Origin: Lineus longissimus
Lineage: Eukaryota > Nemertea > Pilidiophora > Heteronemertea > Lineidae
Assembly (NCBI RefSeq): GCF_910592395.1
Contig: NC_088326.1
Coordinates: forward strand, 12,591,001-12,655,000
DNA: 64,000 bases
Direction: 5' to 3'
The notes below the pieces were generated by a model. It saw nothing but the letters and a program-made list of their open reading frames with translations, made no database searches and was not told the DNA's origin. The position numbers and the translations under genes were made by a program. This document shows, piece by piece, positions 1 through 14,200 of the stretch (positions are counted from its first letter, which is position 1; each line of letters begins with the position of its first letter).

Positions 1-339
1 CGTAAAGGTCATCACGTGCAAGGCAGATGTTCCTGTACGCTATTTCACCCTTAAGGGCCTCAATGCCTGAAATATAAATGAACGGATCAGTTGGATTCAC
101 CATAGCGGCCCTTCGCGAATCAAAATGAAGAAGATGAAATAATTATTCTTATTCGAAAAAAAATATGATTTTCCAACCATCAGCATGGCAATTTATCAGC
201 AATGTGCGTCAAGTAAAGGACACTGACGCAAAACACCGATAGATTTGCATAATAATAATTGTAAAATTGATCGTATGCATACAAGTAATGTTACTGCTCG
301 CTAAAATGTAATGATTGGAATATGAATGTGTTCTTGATG

Positions 340-358
340 AAAAAAAAAGAAAAAAAAA
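340..358 (-). terminator. RNA polymerase III terminator of tRNA-Ser
   Basis: Read on the minus strand, the tRNA gene is followed within a few bases by two runs of nine T residues separated by one C. A T-run just after the gene is the normal Pol III stop signal, so this supports an expressed tRNA gene. Confidence 0.8.
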
Positions 359-362
359 GATA

Positions 363-444
363 CGTTGTCGGCAGGATTCGAACCTGCGCGGGGAGACCCC
401 AATGGATTTCTAGTCCATCGCCTTAACCACTCGGCCACGACAAC
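363..444 (-). tRNA. tRNA-Ser (anticodon AGA)
   Basis: The 82-nt minus-strand sequence folds as a class II (long variable arm) tRNA. The acceptor stem GTTGTCG pairs with CGACAAC, the A box is GTGGCCGAGTGG, and the anticodon loop reads ACTAGAAAT with anticodon AGA. The variable arm TTGGGGTCTCCCC and the T arm/B box GCAGGTTCGAATCCTGC follow, then discriminator base G. Both internal Pol III promoter boxes are intact and a T-run terminator lies directly downstream. It decodes UCU (and UCC/UCA after A34-to-inosine editing, as is usual for AGA tRNAs). No intron is present. A tRNA-derived pseudogene is unlikely because every stem pairs. Confidence 0.97.
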
Positions 445-930
445 CGATGGACAGATACGCCGCTCGTGTACTATATGAACAATCTGTGCTAAAAGCCGGC
501 CCGGCAACGAATTCCTTAGTACCGATTAGGCCCATATGTTATCAAATAATGACCAATGCATTAAAGCGAATTATAAAGCATTGAGATAACTGACATCAAC
601 ACTTTTGTGATGTAATGCATCAACGATCTTAGACTTTTAGTTGATATATAATTTGTTAGATGGCGACACTGACACGTCTGCACGTCGTTTGAATCAGGAG
701 AGCTGTACTTGCTTCTGATTGGTCAAGAGGAAACAGCCTGCAGTCAATTTAAACACGGAAAAAACCCAAAACTGCTCGGAAACGTGTTCGGATTTTACTA
801 TAAATTGTTTGTTCTTGGTAATTTATAGGCCGATTTTCGAACAAATATCTTTGTTCAACTGCTGTGTATTCTGGCTCTGCCACGAAACATCCTGGTACCA
901 TCTTCTCGTGGAAGGGCAATTGGCACCAGT

Positions 931-1075
931 CTCCTAGCTTTGCCATTGGTAACGGTTGCTTAGTGACACCACCACCGTTTACTGCGTACATTTGCCTCTT
1001 CCGGTTGGTCTTCCGCTTCGAGGCGACAAATGGCAGCTAATCCTCTCATTAGGAGATTGAATTGGCACCAGTCTA
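931..1075. repeat. Dispersed repeat (copy also in receptor intron 1)
   Basis: The stretch around GCCATTGGTAACGG, through a purine/pyrimidine mix to a GAGATTGA end, recurs in diverged form at 30812-30918. Both copies begin with a TCTCC-type motif and end with GAGATTG, so the ends are weakly inverted, as in a small non-autonomous DNA transposon. A 13-bp direct repeat ATTGGCACCAGTC also flanks this copy. Confidence 0.5.
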
Positions 1076-3970
1076 CTTCAAGAAAGTAGTTATGTCATCC
1101 GAGTATATGTTTCAAAACGTGATTTCGAACTCACAGATGTGAAGGTATTAAGTGAATAGTACTGGTGTAAGCAACTAAACTCGGGGTCTGAAATCACGAG
1201 AGATTTCATTGGTACAATCGCTTTAAGAGACAATATACCACATGTGTCCCTCCCGTCAGGTCATCGGCATCGGCACCCTGGCCCGTTCTAGAGTATTGTT
1301 ATATACATGTATTGAAGGGATGGTACTCCTCTTTACTTAGAAGCTGGCCGGACGAAATTAGTACATGGTCATGCTCGCCATTTTGAAGTTCGAATCCGCC
1401 TGGTTTTGTTTTCGTCCTGGTGGATGAAGGGTCGCCGATGAAGTTTATACTGCATGCACTGTTTCAAATGACAAAATGACCGAGCAACTAATTACGTCAT
1501 ATCGTCTCGCGAGATCGGGTACTACTCCGTTAAGATGACTGCACTGCCGTCTATTGAAGAATCCGCCAAACTACGTACATCACCATGCTTCGCATGCATC
1601 CCTCGATCGGAGAAAGGACAAACTTAGGAGAAAGCGTAGGGATGGGGATCTAAATTTGCATAACTCAATCAGGCATAATCTAGAGATTGATCTAGACAGC
1701 TTCAGGAGTTGGTTTCATATCTACCCGATAGAGGCGCAAGTTTTTTCGACATGGCGCCTCTACCGGTAGATCATGAAAGTGTTATTGTAATTCATGCCGT
1801 CTCTGTAACCAAACCATTTCAATTGAAAGACTTACCAGATATGCCTTGTGAAAGAAACAAAAATTGAAGTCATTATTTTTTATTTTTTACCTATTGCAAG
1901 AAAGCCAGGAAACACACTGTTTTCGTGTTTGTGTTGAAATATGTAAAGGGTACGGGGCTGTTGTTATTGGTATGTGCAACTTAACCTTTCAATGTAAATC
2001 TTAAAGGTTCTGTCAAGTGACGGATCTCGAAGTAGGGTGATGTACATCAAGCCGTGGATGTGAGGGCTAAGCGCATTGGCCTGTCAGTCATTGCTCAAGG
2101 CAGCATTAGATTGCCTAGTATCGCGGTTATCTGAGTTCTTGAAAAACCTTGGTTATAGTAGTAAGCATAGAAGTAAAAAAAATACTGAGAGGCTTGGCAG
2201 AAGAGACAATGTTAGAAAAAACACATCACATATTCCGTGTTAATAATAACTAAACTGGTATCATGCCCAAAACATTTAACACTCTGGAATGCAAAGAACT
2301 AGCAAGTAACTAGTACGTTGTTAAGAAACACAAGTAATCGTTTGTAACAAAGTTAGTATCAAAATAGGTTTACACCTAAGTGTACTTCCCTTACGCATGT
2401 GTACATACGTAGCATGCATTTCTATCTTTAAAAATCGCTAACATTGCTTACTTCCTAATAAGCATTAATCCTATTAAGCATTAATACAAAAAACAGTTAA
2501 ACAAGAGGATTATGTTGAAAGCAGGACATATCGATACTAAGACATCAACATAACTCATCGATCAAATCGATAGACAGGTTTCGCATGTAAATGTTATTTA
2601 TTAATGAAATCTTTTTGGACAATTTCCAAGATTCCTCCTTATTTTGACGGTCTAACAAAAACAAATAGTTCTGAAACGGATTAGTTCCTTATCCTGCCAC
2701 AAGGGGCAAAACCACCCCTTGGTGAGAAGATCAGAAAGTAATCTATGTCAGACAACGACGGATGAACGAGACATGTAATCTATTTATTCTACTTGTAATA
2801 CTAACAGGCTTAGTGTACTGTACTGTGTAGTATAAGCAATGCATGCGCTGGACAATACATTGGGACAACTGCAAAATCGCTTGTGTAAACTACCTAAAGA
2901 ATGGCAGTACTTACCCTTAAACAAACCAGATTGTTCTAGAAAATGTAGGTCAGAACTTGATTTGATATTTGATGACGTAGCCTAAATCACGCCACCCTGG
3001 ATGAGAGACTTGGCACCAGAAAAAATTCTTGCCCAAATCTTTAACATTTACCCCGCATGCTATTTCACAGATGACCAAACTAAATGGTAAAACGAAAGAA
3101 TCCACAATTTTCGTTGTTTAACAGGCCAACAGATTAAGCGAATTATCTCTTAAATCGGCAGCCATCTTAAAAATGGCAGCGATCTTTATTCCCATTGGCA
3201 GGATGGCGGCACGTTTTCAGCAACGAGCACCGAAATAAAAAGGTTGCAGGTATTTGCTTCATTTGTTCTCTTCAAATGCCGACCCGGAAAGAAAAACTCA
3301 TGAAGATACCACAAAACCAGAGTATAGTTTGACCAGTGCTGCCACCTAGGGCAACGCGTTGTCCTCGATGGCACGAAATCTAATAGGGATTCAAACACGT
3401 TACTGACTAGTCTACGTGAACGGTGATCCACTCTCAAACTAAAGTAAATGTAGATGATGTGAAATATAAAGAATATAATACTCTTGAGAAACGACACTGA
3501 AAGTAAAAGCAGAGGGGCTGAAATTAGTATAGTTTGTGAACCCAAGCGCAGGCGCCCTCTTTCCCAAAGAAAGGAAACAGTGAACCAAGCTAGCGCTTTA
3601 GTCGCGAGAAAGACTTTAAAAGCAGTGTTTACAGAGTTAAATCCCATCCACCAGAGTCACATCGGGTTATGTTATTCGAGTGTCACGTGTCACTACTACA
3701 CAGAATAGCCTCGCCCCCGGCAGTTACTCACCATCACCTGCAGTTATGCGCAGTTTTTTAAGGTTCTCCTGGAAGCTCTTGGACCCTAGTAACAAGATTG
3801 GATTATCTAAGGCAAACATTTATTTACAACCTTGGCACGTTACTGAAAATAACAGCTGAAACTAATATCATGAGCTGCCTTTCTATGTCAAAAGAGGGCA
3901 ACACCACAAAACCACAAGTCCCGTATGTTGTCGCCGGTTCTAAAACACTTGAGAAAACATCAAAATAAAG

Positions 3971-4035
3971 CTACGGTGTAGAATCGAACCAGTGGCATTG
4001 AGCAAAGCTGCATTAACAAACTATACCACTCATCC
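3971..4035 (-). other. tRNA-like relic (possible SINE head)
   Basis: On the minus strand there is an A-box-like TGGTATAGTTTG about 30 nt before a B-box-like GGTTCGATTC, the spacing of a tRNA promoter. The T stem does not pair properly, so this is not a functional tRNA. It could be a decayed tRNA pseudogene or the tRNA-derived head of a SINE. Confidence 0.3.
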
Positions 4036-4774
4036 AAATAAAAATTCTAAGTTTCAGTCAAATTTCTTTACAAAGTGTTGTTTATCCTCCGATCGATCTT
4101 GTATCAAATTTGAGTGTTCGGTGGGTCAACCAATGCCAGTGCGTCACAAAGACACCATCCTCGCGCAGCTTGCTACTCAGTGCAGTACCTGCTCTAACCG
4201 ACAGATGGCGTTGGGTAGGGCGTCACGTGCTGGGCAATTGAAAACTGTGTGATCAGCCAGACTAACATCAACAGAGATAATTGGCATTGTTTGTTTACAA
4301 ACAAACTGAAATCCTCATCCATTCGCTTATCTGACACAAACTTTAAGCAGCAGTGTTCCTATCGCTTGCCTATAGTATTGCACACTACTGCAATAAATGT
4401 ACATGAAATTTGCATTTTGAGGTGACTGAAACTACTCGTGGTTCCATATGCAACAACCATGCAAGCCCGTTCCACGATGCATAACTGCATGAACGATGCA
4501 TAAGAAAATACATGTGATGCCAACAAGAACATGTCCTAGCTACGAGGTTGAGGCCAGGTGCCATGCTTTTTTCGTACTAAAATGCACTTTGTTTATTCAA
4601 ACTGCTAAGCAAACTACAACACCTTTTAGACAGGATGGTTGCTCTGTACTAAGCATCGCAAAATTTACCAATAAAAGCGTCTGGCGTAGGCCTTATGCAT
4701 GATTAATGATATGAAGGTGATGTCAGTACCTCGTGGTCGACTGGTCATTACCGAACTGGAGCCATTGGTTGTTT

Positions 4775-4989
4775 TACCAAACACCTCGATGATGGAAGAT
4801 GTCAGCTCCACCCGAGGCGTGATAGTGACCCACCAAACACCTCGATGATGGAAGATGTCAGCTCCACCCGAGGCGTGATAGTGACCCACCAAACACCTCG
4901 ATGATGGAAGATGTCAGCTCCACCCGAGTGACCCACCAAACACCTCGATGATGGAAGATGTCAGCGCCACCCGAGGCGTGATAGTGACC
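4775..4989. repeat. 56-bp minisatellite, four copies
   Basis: Four tandem copies of a 56-bp unit begin at 4775, 4831, 4887 and 4934 and share the core CACCTCGATGATGGAAGATG. The third copy is 47 bp because of a 9-bp deletion. The last copy has a single CTCC to CGCC change. The near identity of the copies suggests recent slippage or unequal exchange. Reading frames through the array are incidental. Confidence 0.95.
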
Positions 4990-7900
4990 AAAGTTCCGAG
5001 ACGGTCTCCCAGCGTCAGACGTCACTTATGGCAGGTAGGTCTGTGCGGTGTCTGTCAAAATATTGACGCGCACTGTCTGGAAGCTGTGCAATGTCAATAC
5101 ATCGAGGGTGAAGACGGATGTACACTGGTCAAAGCTATTTTTACTATAAAAGAGCCGTGAGCTCGGATCCGTCAGCCGACCACACCCACATGCTTCCTAT
5201 GTGCACTGTACATTTACAAACTACAGGTAAGAATGTCATCTTAATACACTCTATGCGAATCTGGTCACCCTGTCATCGGCCAGCAGTACAGTCCGGTTTA
5301 ACATTTGGCTATTGAGTGCAGCTTTCAGCAATAGGTTCAGTCTGTAAGCCACAGGGAGCAGCACATGTAATGTCGTAAACCCATATCATATGTCCTCCAA
5401 TCAATTACAGGAAGCAATCGTAATGAAAAATCGATCGATCATAGACATATTTAATGGGATCGTAACAGCTGGAGAAGAGGAAAATATAACTTTATGGCGA
5501 TCGCTGTTGACAGTTAAAGATAAAATAGCTGTTTTAATTACCAGGTGGCTCTAAAGTTGTGTTGGATACACATTAAAGTGATTGACAATAGGAACAATAA
5601 ATGATGAATAGTAAATGAAATTGTCAAGCGGCCTTTCCCACTTATTAATGATAAAACGATTAATCTTCAAAAGCACAAGTCAGAAAGTTGTAATGTCTAA
5701 AAGTTAAAGTTGGAAGAGTAGTATAGGTAGAACAAGCTACTGTAGAGAAGATTTCAGGTCGTATGTGACCAGCTTTGGTCCATTTATATTCAGCAGGTCA
5801 CGTACCGCCGAAAAATCATCGTGTGATGGTATATATAGAGGTTAAATTTAAAGAATGTTGAAGTCACGGTGAGTATCTTGTAATAAGCAGCCGTGTTTCG
5901 CCTTGGATAGCTAGGAGGAGGGGGCGGTTCCATTTAGGACTTTCGCCCGATTGTCCACGCATGCGCGCACAGTCGAAATGGACTGATGATAGTTTGAACA
6001 AGTCAAGGACAAACTACATTGTATGGTCAGAAACTGTGGTGTCCAAGCAATTTGTGATACAACAAATCAACCAGCAATTAAGTGAATTATTCCAGTCCGC
6101 GCCAGACCACTCGCAGCTATCATCGAACTAACCATTAATCCTTTACGACCAGTGATTGCGCCCTGGGGTGTTTCTGCGCCATTAGTTAGAAACTAAAATG
6201 GCCGGGTTTCAGGATAATCAAAGCGGTTATGTATTTTAAAAAAGCCTGGTAAGTGATAAAATGAACCATTCATCAGTCCAATGAGATCTAAAAACCTTCA
6301 TAATGATATAATATTATTTCAAAATAGTGTTTTGGGAAGGTTACTGTACAATGCGGTTTGTCTAAGTCTTTTGAAGTGGGCCGGCAATTATAGAAATGTA
6401 TGATTATTTTGAGGAGAACTATTTTGGCCAACTCATTCTACCACCTGCGCGACCTCGTCACATCCGGCATGTGGTGGCGACGCGGACTGGTATTTCAATA
6501 TGGCGACGACGTTTGGTATTGGAGAGACTACATCCCCGATTCTGCGAACAAGCTTGCTCCTTAAACCTATACGTTGTGATTTTTTTCTGGAGAACCCGTT
6601 ATAGTACAATTGCAGTGACACTTGTAACAGCTGCGGACAATAGCGATCCTATCACAAATTCCGTGTATTTACACAATGTACAATACAGCGCGAATGGTCA
6701 TTATAATATCATTCTCAATAACCATATTTAACCCAGATGTCATAATTTTTCCACACAGTTTCCTCTGCAAATATTGGATGAGATATTATATCTGAATATT
6801 CTGGTCTTGTGTTGGCGACAGTCACATATGCCTTCCTGACCTTTCATGCCAAAGACTATATTGGACATTGATGTAAATGATGGTATGGCCAGATGTCAGC
6901 CCTGGGCCTACATCACCCGATCACTAGGCCCCGCAAACAATCTAAATACCAGTAGAACCTCTTTATTAGGGACACCCTTCGGGCTGACCAATGCTATCAT
7001 TGGAGGTGACACGTCGGTACCACGGAGGTCAAATTGTGTAGACCGATGTGGAACCCGAGTCCCTGCCAAAAGGCGCCACCAACGTCTCTTCGACAAACAA
7101 CTGGATTAGTAGCAACATCCTGTCATTTCCTAATCCCAACAATCTGATATTACTTCCCCCACATTGTTTATCTGCAACTAATATACTGGCAATTCTGCAC
7201 GCCCAAATCACACAACGCAGGCATTATCCAAGCCGGGAAATATTTACCAAGAGTTTTTCGAACCAATCTGTGTTGTTGACACAAACATGACAAATGACTT
7301 TGTGGCAGTGGACTGTAACCGCGTAATGCTGCAGGGTTGTTGACCAGGCACTCTTGACCAGTTGTAGAAAGTTACAGGACCAGAAGTCTCCGGTGACCTT
7401 AGTTTCGTCTCTGCCCACACATGCCGCCATTTTGTAAGTCACGTGACCTACTACGGCAAGATTCTCGGAGTGGCCAGAGGCAAGCGAACATCCATGTACC
7501 AGAATCATGGCGATCGATCAGGTCAGAGTAAATGGATACATACATTGTACTACTATTGAATGTATCATATGAAGTGTGTGGTTGACAGGGGCATTTCGAT
7601 CGTTTATTGATAGATTTTTGCTGGTATTTTCACGTGCCTGTGATCACATGCAATAATGGAAATCGGCATTGGCAGAGAAACCGATACCAATCGCTGCTTG
7701 GAGAATGGGATACAAGTTGACATATAAGGAAAGCAGGACCTTAGCAAAACTTTAAGCATATAAGATGGGGGACCCAGGTCAAACTACCGAAAGGATAACA
7801 TCTTTATAAGAGTCTCACACAAGAAGGTTGTTGAGCTTTTTGAAAACATTTTAATAGATTTTTGCGATTATAAAAAACACTCCCAAGCGTTTTTTATTTC

Positions 7901-8435
7901 GCTGAAAAACCTCTCTTCGAGGTCCATATTTGTTTTGGAGGAAAACATCAACATTTTTCAAAAGCCCAAAAACCTTAATTTCTAAGCGTGTAGTCAGGAC
8001 CGTATTCAGTTTTGTATACAATTCTATGTACAATCTTACATAATCTGGTTCGCGTAGATCTTAAACCAGAATAACATATGAGAATTGTACATGTAAATGC
8101 ACAAGAAACTGAATTAGATATTGACTAAGACTCTTATTGAAATCTTATCCATTTTTTACCTCAGTAGCCAGCACAAGGAAGCGAACACACCTCTTTGGCA
8201 AAACGAACTTTCACAGTGAACCCCTAGCTGCAGAAACACACACACACGCCGGACACTACGCCCAGTTCAAATCTAGCAAACGAGTTTAACCCTAGTAACC
8301 ACAGACCTGCCAGAACTTTATGAAGATGACTTGCTGCAAAAATGAAAGAAATATTGGTCAATTTTATAAAATCTTAGAACAGAAGAACAGTGAGAACGGA
8401 CTCTCACCCCTGAGACTGGCCCTCGCCTTGTTTTG

Positions 8436-8496
8436 GAAGAGTTCTGATTGCTTACGGATTTTGAGTACCAAAATGGTAGTGTCTATGATCAACCCT
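8436..8496 (+). repeat. Dispersed repeat family R1, copy 1
   Basis: The sequence runs from GAGTTCTGATTGCT to CAAAATGG and ends in a TATGATCAA-type motif. Diverged copies in the same orientation lie at 11170-11232 and 61030-61098. Confidence 0.5.
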
Positions 8497-9202
8497 ATAT
8501 CAACTGCATTAACTTTGGACTTGCCTAGCAAGTGACTTTGGGTAACTTTATCTTGCCAACGAAAGCCGCTGCCTATAAAGTTCCTTTAACGTTGGATTTG
8601 CCAAGTACAGCAGCCGATGTCTAAAATAGCATGTCTATCGGAGGTCGACGTCAATATTGATGTTGGTGACAACAAACACTTCACACCTATCGTTAGCACA
8701 AAGGATACATTGAGGCAGATATTGGTGTATTACTTGCAAATCGATAAGTCCGTATTTTCTTAGTTCTTGTCGATACAATATTCATGATTACATGTAATTG
8801 CCACAGGTATTGTTAGATTAGCTTTATATTAACTGATAGATATCTGAACGATTTGTGGCCAGTGCAATGTTGCCAATTTCTACCGCTAGGGTATAATTGT
8901 TTCATCGCAAGTGCGGCCATTTTGGGATATCATAGTTTTTGCCTATACCGTCACCTGTCGCAAGTGTGTGTAAAAAGGGTATTTCACATTTTCTCGGGCG
9001 GTGAAAATGAACCTTCTCATTTCCTATTTGGAAGACCGGTGTAGAAGTTTAAAATGTCCTAGGATAGAATGCCCGGGAAACAAAGGATTCGATTATGCGC
9101 TTCAATCTCTGAGCTATTGACGGTCAGGGTCTCTATAGAACCATATTGCAGAACACATAGGGCCGGACACTTTTTCCAGGGGGGCATTTGTTACTGTTAT
9201 AC

Positions 9203-9386
9203 CGGCGCAGATCAGTAAGCTAGACTCGGTCTGATGGACGTGTCAACAATAGGGGTTGGCGAACAATACTGTGCCCTTACCGCGCCTAAGTCGGTATCAA
9301 AGCACTCGATGCATCATCAAGTAATAAGCGAGTTTCGTAATGGAACCCTATTGTAGGCCAGTCTATCTTGCTGATCTACGCTGGAC
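9203..9386. repeat. Inverted-repeat element (GCGYAGATCAG termini)
   Basis: The left end GCGCAGATCAGTAAGCTAGAC is mirrored by the right end GTCTATCTTGCTGATCTACGC, giving imperfect ~21-bp terminal inverted repeats about 180 bp apart. Its right half, with a GCGAGTTT...AATGGAACCC stretch, recurs at 46478-46570. It looks like a non-autonomous DNA transposon; the superfamily is not assignable by eye. Confidence 0.5.
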
Positions 9387-10383
9387 TTGGAAACTAATTT
9401 TCCTGCACAGCGCAGTTTCTTCTCCTCTACAGGTCATTGCTGTTTCGTTTCTTTCATCAAGTGCATATTTTTTTCCATCAATATCGCGCTAATCAGCTAA
9501 TAAACTGACGGTTAGTTTCAGCGTTGACACAATCAAACACTGAAAACTTGCCAATTATTTTGCCTTGAGTATTTGCTCTCATATATACATTACAATCATC
9601 TGAATCAGGATATGTCCATCTAATAAGTAAGGTTAGTCAGTGGTACAATTCTGTCCCGGGGGCAGTTCTAGCCTCAGTGCCCGACGCATTGTAGTCGGTT
9701 AAGGCGTGACAGTTACCGGGCATACGTCCCTAGTACAGCGCCTTCAATTGGCTCTCAATCGACTCTCCGCGAATGCCTGAGTTAGGTCAGAAGCAGAAAG
9801 TGTATGCCCTGGATGTGGCAGGTCCAATTGCATTCTGAAGGATTATTGTAAATGTTCTATAACTGACTTCCATGACTGTCGATACCTCAAAGATTAAAAG
9901 CGCATAATAGAATCGTTTGTTCCAGGGACATTTTTATCCTAGGTCATTTCAAAATTCTATACCGGCATGATCCTATTCCAGTCTACCAATTGATGATGGG
10001 ACGGCCTGGAAGCGTTTCCATAGTGTTCCAATCAATAGCATTTACACAGGATAGTTCTCTTTGTCAATTAAATCATCTTGATTGCGACCATGTGGTAAAT
10101 ACCATCATCTCATTTCTTCCACACATCCTACTGGATCATTTTATTGCAAGGCTGGTGCGAGTTGACTGAAGTGCGCTGTGGGTGTGGAATAAATTTCCCG
10201 AAATTCGATCTCCTGATCGCCTAATAGCATGCCCGGACAAATTATTGGTAATTATTTACAATGTGATGGACCTTCCGCGAAATAATCACGTAAAAATACC
10301 GCCAGAAACCATTAGTAGGAGAAATGATACGTTTATGACGTGGAATAGCGTGACCCAACGTTAAGTGATTAATCTTGGCATTA

Positions 10384-10510
10384 GGGTGTTTTTGTAAAGC
10401 CCCCGAAACGTCCACGTGACGCCTGTCCCACTGTTCGACTTTGTTATCAGGAGGTCGGACAATGAGATAGACGTTCAAGTTTGCGTTTCGGGGGACTTGC
10501 GGAAACTCCC
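10384..10510. mobile_element. MITE-like element, CCCCGAAA family, copy 1
   Basis: About 127 bp with imperfect inverted ends: the left end contains GTAAAGCCCCCGAAACG and the right end CGTTTCGGGGGACTTGCGG. A related copy lies at 56846-56976. It has no coding capacity, so it is likely a non-autonomous DNA transposon. Confidence 0.65.
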
Positions 10511-11169
10511 TTGTACTGCACACCGCCAAAGTTTCGCCCGCTCTTAGTTTTGCGTTCGCGAAAATGTCTGAAAAGAGTACCTTCACGATTTTCATTTTGG
10601 CCTCTTGAAGCAATTGAAGCTTACCAGCTCACCAGCTCTCTAGGTCAAGGAAAAACAGCATTAAACATTTGAAGGCTAGGCCTGGCCGAGGAAGATCTAT
10701 AGGGTAGTTAGTACCTTCATGGCCGAGGCTCGGCCTAACATTAGCATGTTCGCCTGTCAGCAGTAGTGGTTCCTTTACCTGCATTCTTAACCAACAAAAT
10801 ATGTGTTTCTTTGTATCATGTTTACACCATCTTGAGATACCCAGTTAGTTCAAGTTAAAAGGTGTCGGGAAAGAGAAACGCCATTCGGTCCTGTACTATG
10901 CCGTAGGGCACTGGATTATCAAGTGTGCAACTTTGCAGATTCGGTATATACAGTTATTGGTATATCTGTCTGCAAAACGGCAATTTTTAAATTCATATCC
11001 GGCTTTTTAGTGCTGTTTGGCAAGCGGCTCTCCAAACAGGACAAAAAAGATGCCTGTTCGGCTAGCGGCTTGCCAAATAGACCCGGCCAATTATTATACA
11101 TGTATGTTAATCGCCTTATTTTGCCCGGCCGGACTCAGTCGGTTTAAATGGGCATTCACTTCATAATAA

Positions 11170-11232
11170 AGGAGTTCTAATTGCTCCAGGATTCCAAGTT
11201 GTAGACAAAATGGTGGTGTACCTATGGTCAAT
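11170..11232 (+). repeat. Dispersed repeat family R1, copy 2
   Basis: Diverged copy of the segment at 8436-8496, sharing GGAGTTCTAATTGCT, a CAAGTT block, ACAAAATGGTGGTG and CCTATGGTCAA. Confidence 0.45.
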
Positions 11233-14200
11233 GCACACAATGTAAACACACTATACATTCTATTGTTGACATAAAATGTTTCTTGTTGGGATTTGGTCTG
11301 TTGTGAATCATAGTAATCAAATATTTAGCCTAATTTTTGAACAAGATCACAACTTATTTCCAAGAAATACGAGAAATAGTTTCATGACATAAACCTCCTA
11401 ATGACCCCGGCTGAGACATGCGAGACGACAGGTATAGAATTTGTGAGTGTTTCTGTGTGTGATCAGGCCTTGAATGGATGTAGTTCTGTAAGTACTCGCC
11501 TTATTTGCGAATAGGGTACAACAGGAGAACACTGATATATATGAAACACTGACCCTCGGGATGCATTCGTCACAGTGATGTCCAAACGACTGTGCCCGGG
11601 CTGTACTTCCCAGAAGTAGAGTCCACTGGTCATATTCTTTTAGGGTGTTTACACGCGTAGGGTACGTGATTCAGTCAGCGATACACCGGCGACATTAAAA
11701 GGTGCAATTCATTATCAAAAGCCTTCATTACCCCGCGCAATTAAGTCCAATCCCCACCCCAGACGGACTTGAGATCTCGTTCAAGATTTTGCAATCTCGG
11801 AGCCGTGTCAAGATGCTCAGAAGTGGTTGTGCGGAGGGTTCTACAACCAATATCATTCAAAACCGCAACAACTTGCACAAATCAAGCCAGAACCACTTAT
11901 CTTTCTCGCCTCCATTTGCTCGAGATCAAACATTGGCGGCAGAGGTTAATGGCAACCCATCGTTTGACCAACATCGAAAATGACACGTCCCAGGAGAGAT
12001 TGGACACTAATCAAACTGATGAATGTGTGATCACGGTTTTGTGTTGGAGAGCGGTAAACTAAGATCAAGGTGTCCCTGGTAATTTTGCTTATTTCCGCAG
12101 TCGACTGCTGTAAGTTGGCGTTTTGCAGAAAGCACGACAATGCAATCTGTAGCGGAGGCTATTCTTACACTCTTCACCGTCACAAAAAATGAACCTTCTC
12201 ATTTCCCGTTCAAACCTCCGGCACGTCCGGCGCAGATTTGTTGGCGATAGTTAGCAATAGAGTGCCAGTCAGAGACTCACGTATGCGAATTCCATAGTGA
12301 TGACTCGATGCACCCGGTCAATTGCCTTGAAGCGACTGAGGCACACGAAATGGAGGGGATTGAATTGCTCGTGCGTAATTGGTTGTCAAATTTTAAAGGA
12401 TAAACTATGAATAAAGACCAAAGCGGAATTCAGTCCGATGGAATTGAAATACCCCCAATGGTTCCAACTCGATTATTTTTGTGGTTCGGCCAGTTATGTG
12501 CAATCGCAAATGTCCGTGATATGAGTTAAGCTCAGTTGGCACCCCCAGTATGCGCCAAATTGGTCAGGTGCTTCAGTATTCGGTTAGTGCTATCTGCCTC
12601 AAGCTGGAGATTGGATTGGCAAAGGTCAGGCCGCGTTTCCAAACTCGGATGGGCCAGCACTCGGCACATTTAGGGTTCCGACCTACTCCAAAACTTTACA
12701 TCAGAGTTTCCTTCTCCTAGCCTGTTTGCCTGCCAGATTATTATCATGTTACCAGACGTATGTTTAGCGTTGGTTATCATCATAGAGATGCATGGAGCTA
12801 TGCTAATAATGTTGCTTGCATGCCGGTTGATGGTGATTGAAAAGTGGAAGGGATGGTACTTAGCGTAACTACAGTCTGTATTGATAGGCCGGTTCAACTA
12901 AAGGTCGAAACTTCTAAACAACCATCGAAGTCGACCTGGCCATGGGTTGTAGAAATACTTACTGAACTCCTCAGGCCGTAGCTGGCGTTGTCGTTCGACA
13001 TGGAACAAAATGCATGACGCCTTGAGAGCACCTGCCCACGGCTGACTCTCGCCAGGGCTACGGACCTGAGCTGTCTTCCCGGGGTTGTTTTTAGCAGTGA
13101 CTGGTTATTCAAATTTCTTAAGAACCACTGACAACTAGATTTGTACCAGATGCGATGATCGTATCGATTATCCCATTGTTAAAACATCCTTTGGAAAGTT
13201 TCTAAAATGCACTCACGTAATTAACGACCCAAATGCCTACTTTGGGAGAGTGATATCGCATCAAACAATCTAAAATGTTGGATTTCTAATTAGCGACGTA
13301 CGGACTTGATGTTTTAGTCATTGACTTATAAATGCAAGTACTTTTAAAATGCTTCATATTTCTAGTAAAAGATACCGGCGTTATTTCAATGATTAATACA
13401 ATTATAGACTAAGTAGGCCAATAGGCCTAATCTGCTATGATTGATCACAGCTCGAGAGAAATGATAGCAGCAGCCACCAAATCAAATTCAGCTCATCAAG
13501 TCGTTTTCTCCATACGTGCTGTTGGATCGCGAGTCCATAAATTATTGAAACAGGTGCGTTTTATGGATTGTAACGGCAAGATAACGCGATAGTATCTTCC
13601 GTGATTTACTGTTCAGGAGACAGGCAATTAATCCTAGATTCGAAACTAAACAAGTGAAACATATGTTACCTACTCTAATTTCATTGTTACAAGGTCAGTT
13701 GATTCCTGGGGAAAGCCCTACATAGAAGAGAAATAAAGTAGGTTTAGAGTAGTTAGGAGTATCTGGTTCAATAGTTTCACGATATGGTCAAAAGAGGTGC
13801 CTTATCGAAATGTTAAAGAAATTGTCTGGAGATAGCGTTGGCACTTGAAGTGTTAATGTTACATGTACATATACTGATGAGTGTATACTTTAGAAGCTAG
13901 AGCGAACTTCAAATGAATTGGCCAGTGACATATATATATAGGCTTAAGCAATGTTATGTCAACAGTTGTTGAGATAATAACGTACAGACACGATGGTTGT
14001 TAACTGTTCGCAAGTACTTATTACGATATGCGTCCAGAATGTCTGGTCATTACTGGTGCTTGTCTATCTATTGCGATTACATACGTGACAGAGCAAAACA
14101 ATTGTTGACATGCACTCATCCCAGTTCTGAACTCTGATTTGATACGAACATGAACACGAGCACTTTGGCGTACAGCTCCTTCCTCTGCTCGAGTCAATAG

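Noticed and set aside
1340-1400. GTTCGAATCC B-box-like sequence suggesting a tRNA or SINE
   Set aside because: The A box is poor and no tRNA stems form; a single 10-bp match is expected by chance at this scale.
3186-3647. 153-aa minus-strand open frame
   Set aside because: No domain, no splice context, and its composition (a hydrophobic F/I-rich patch from AT-rich DNA) suits a chance opening.
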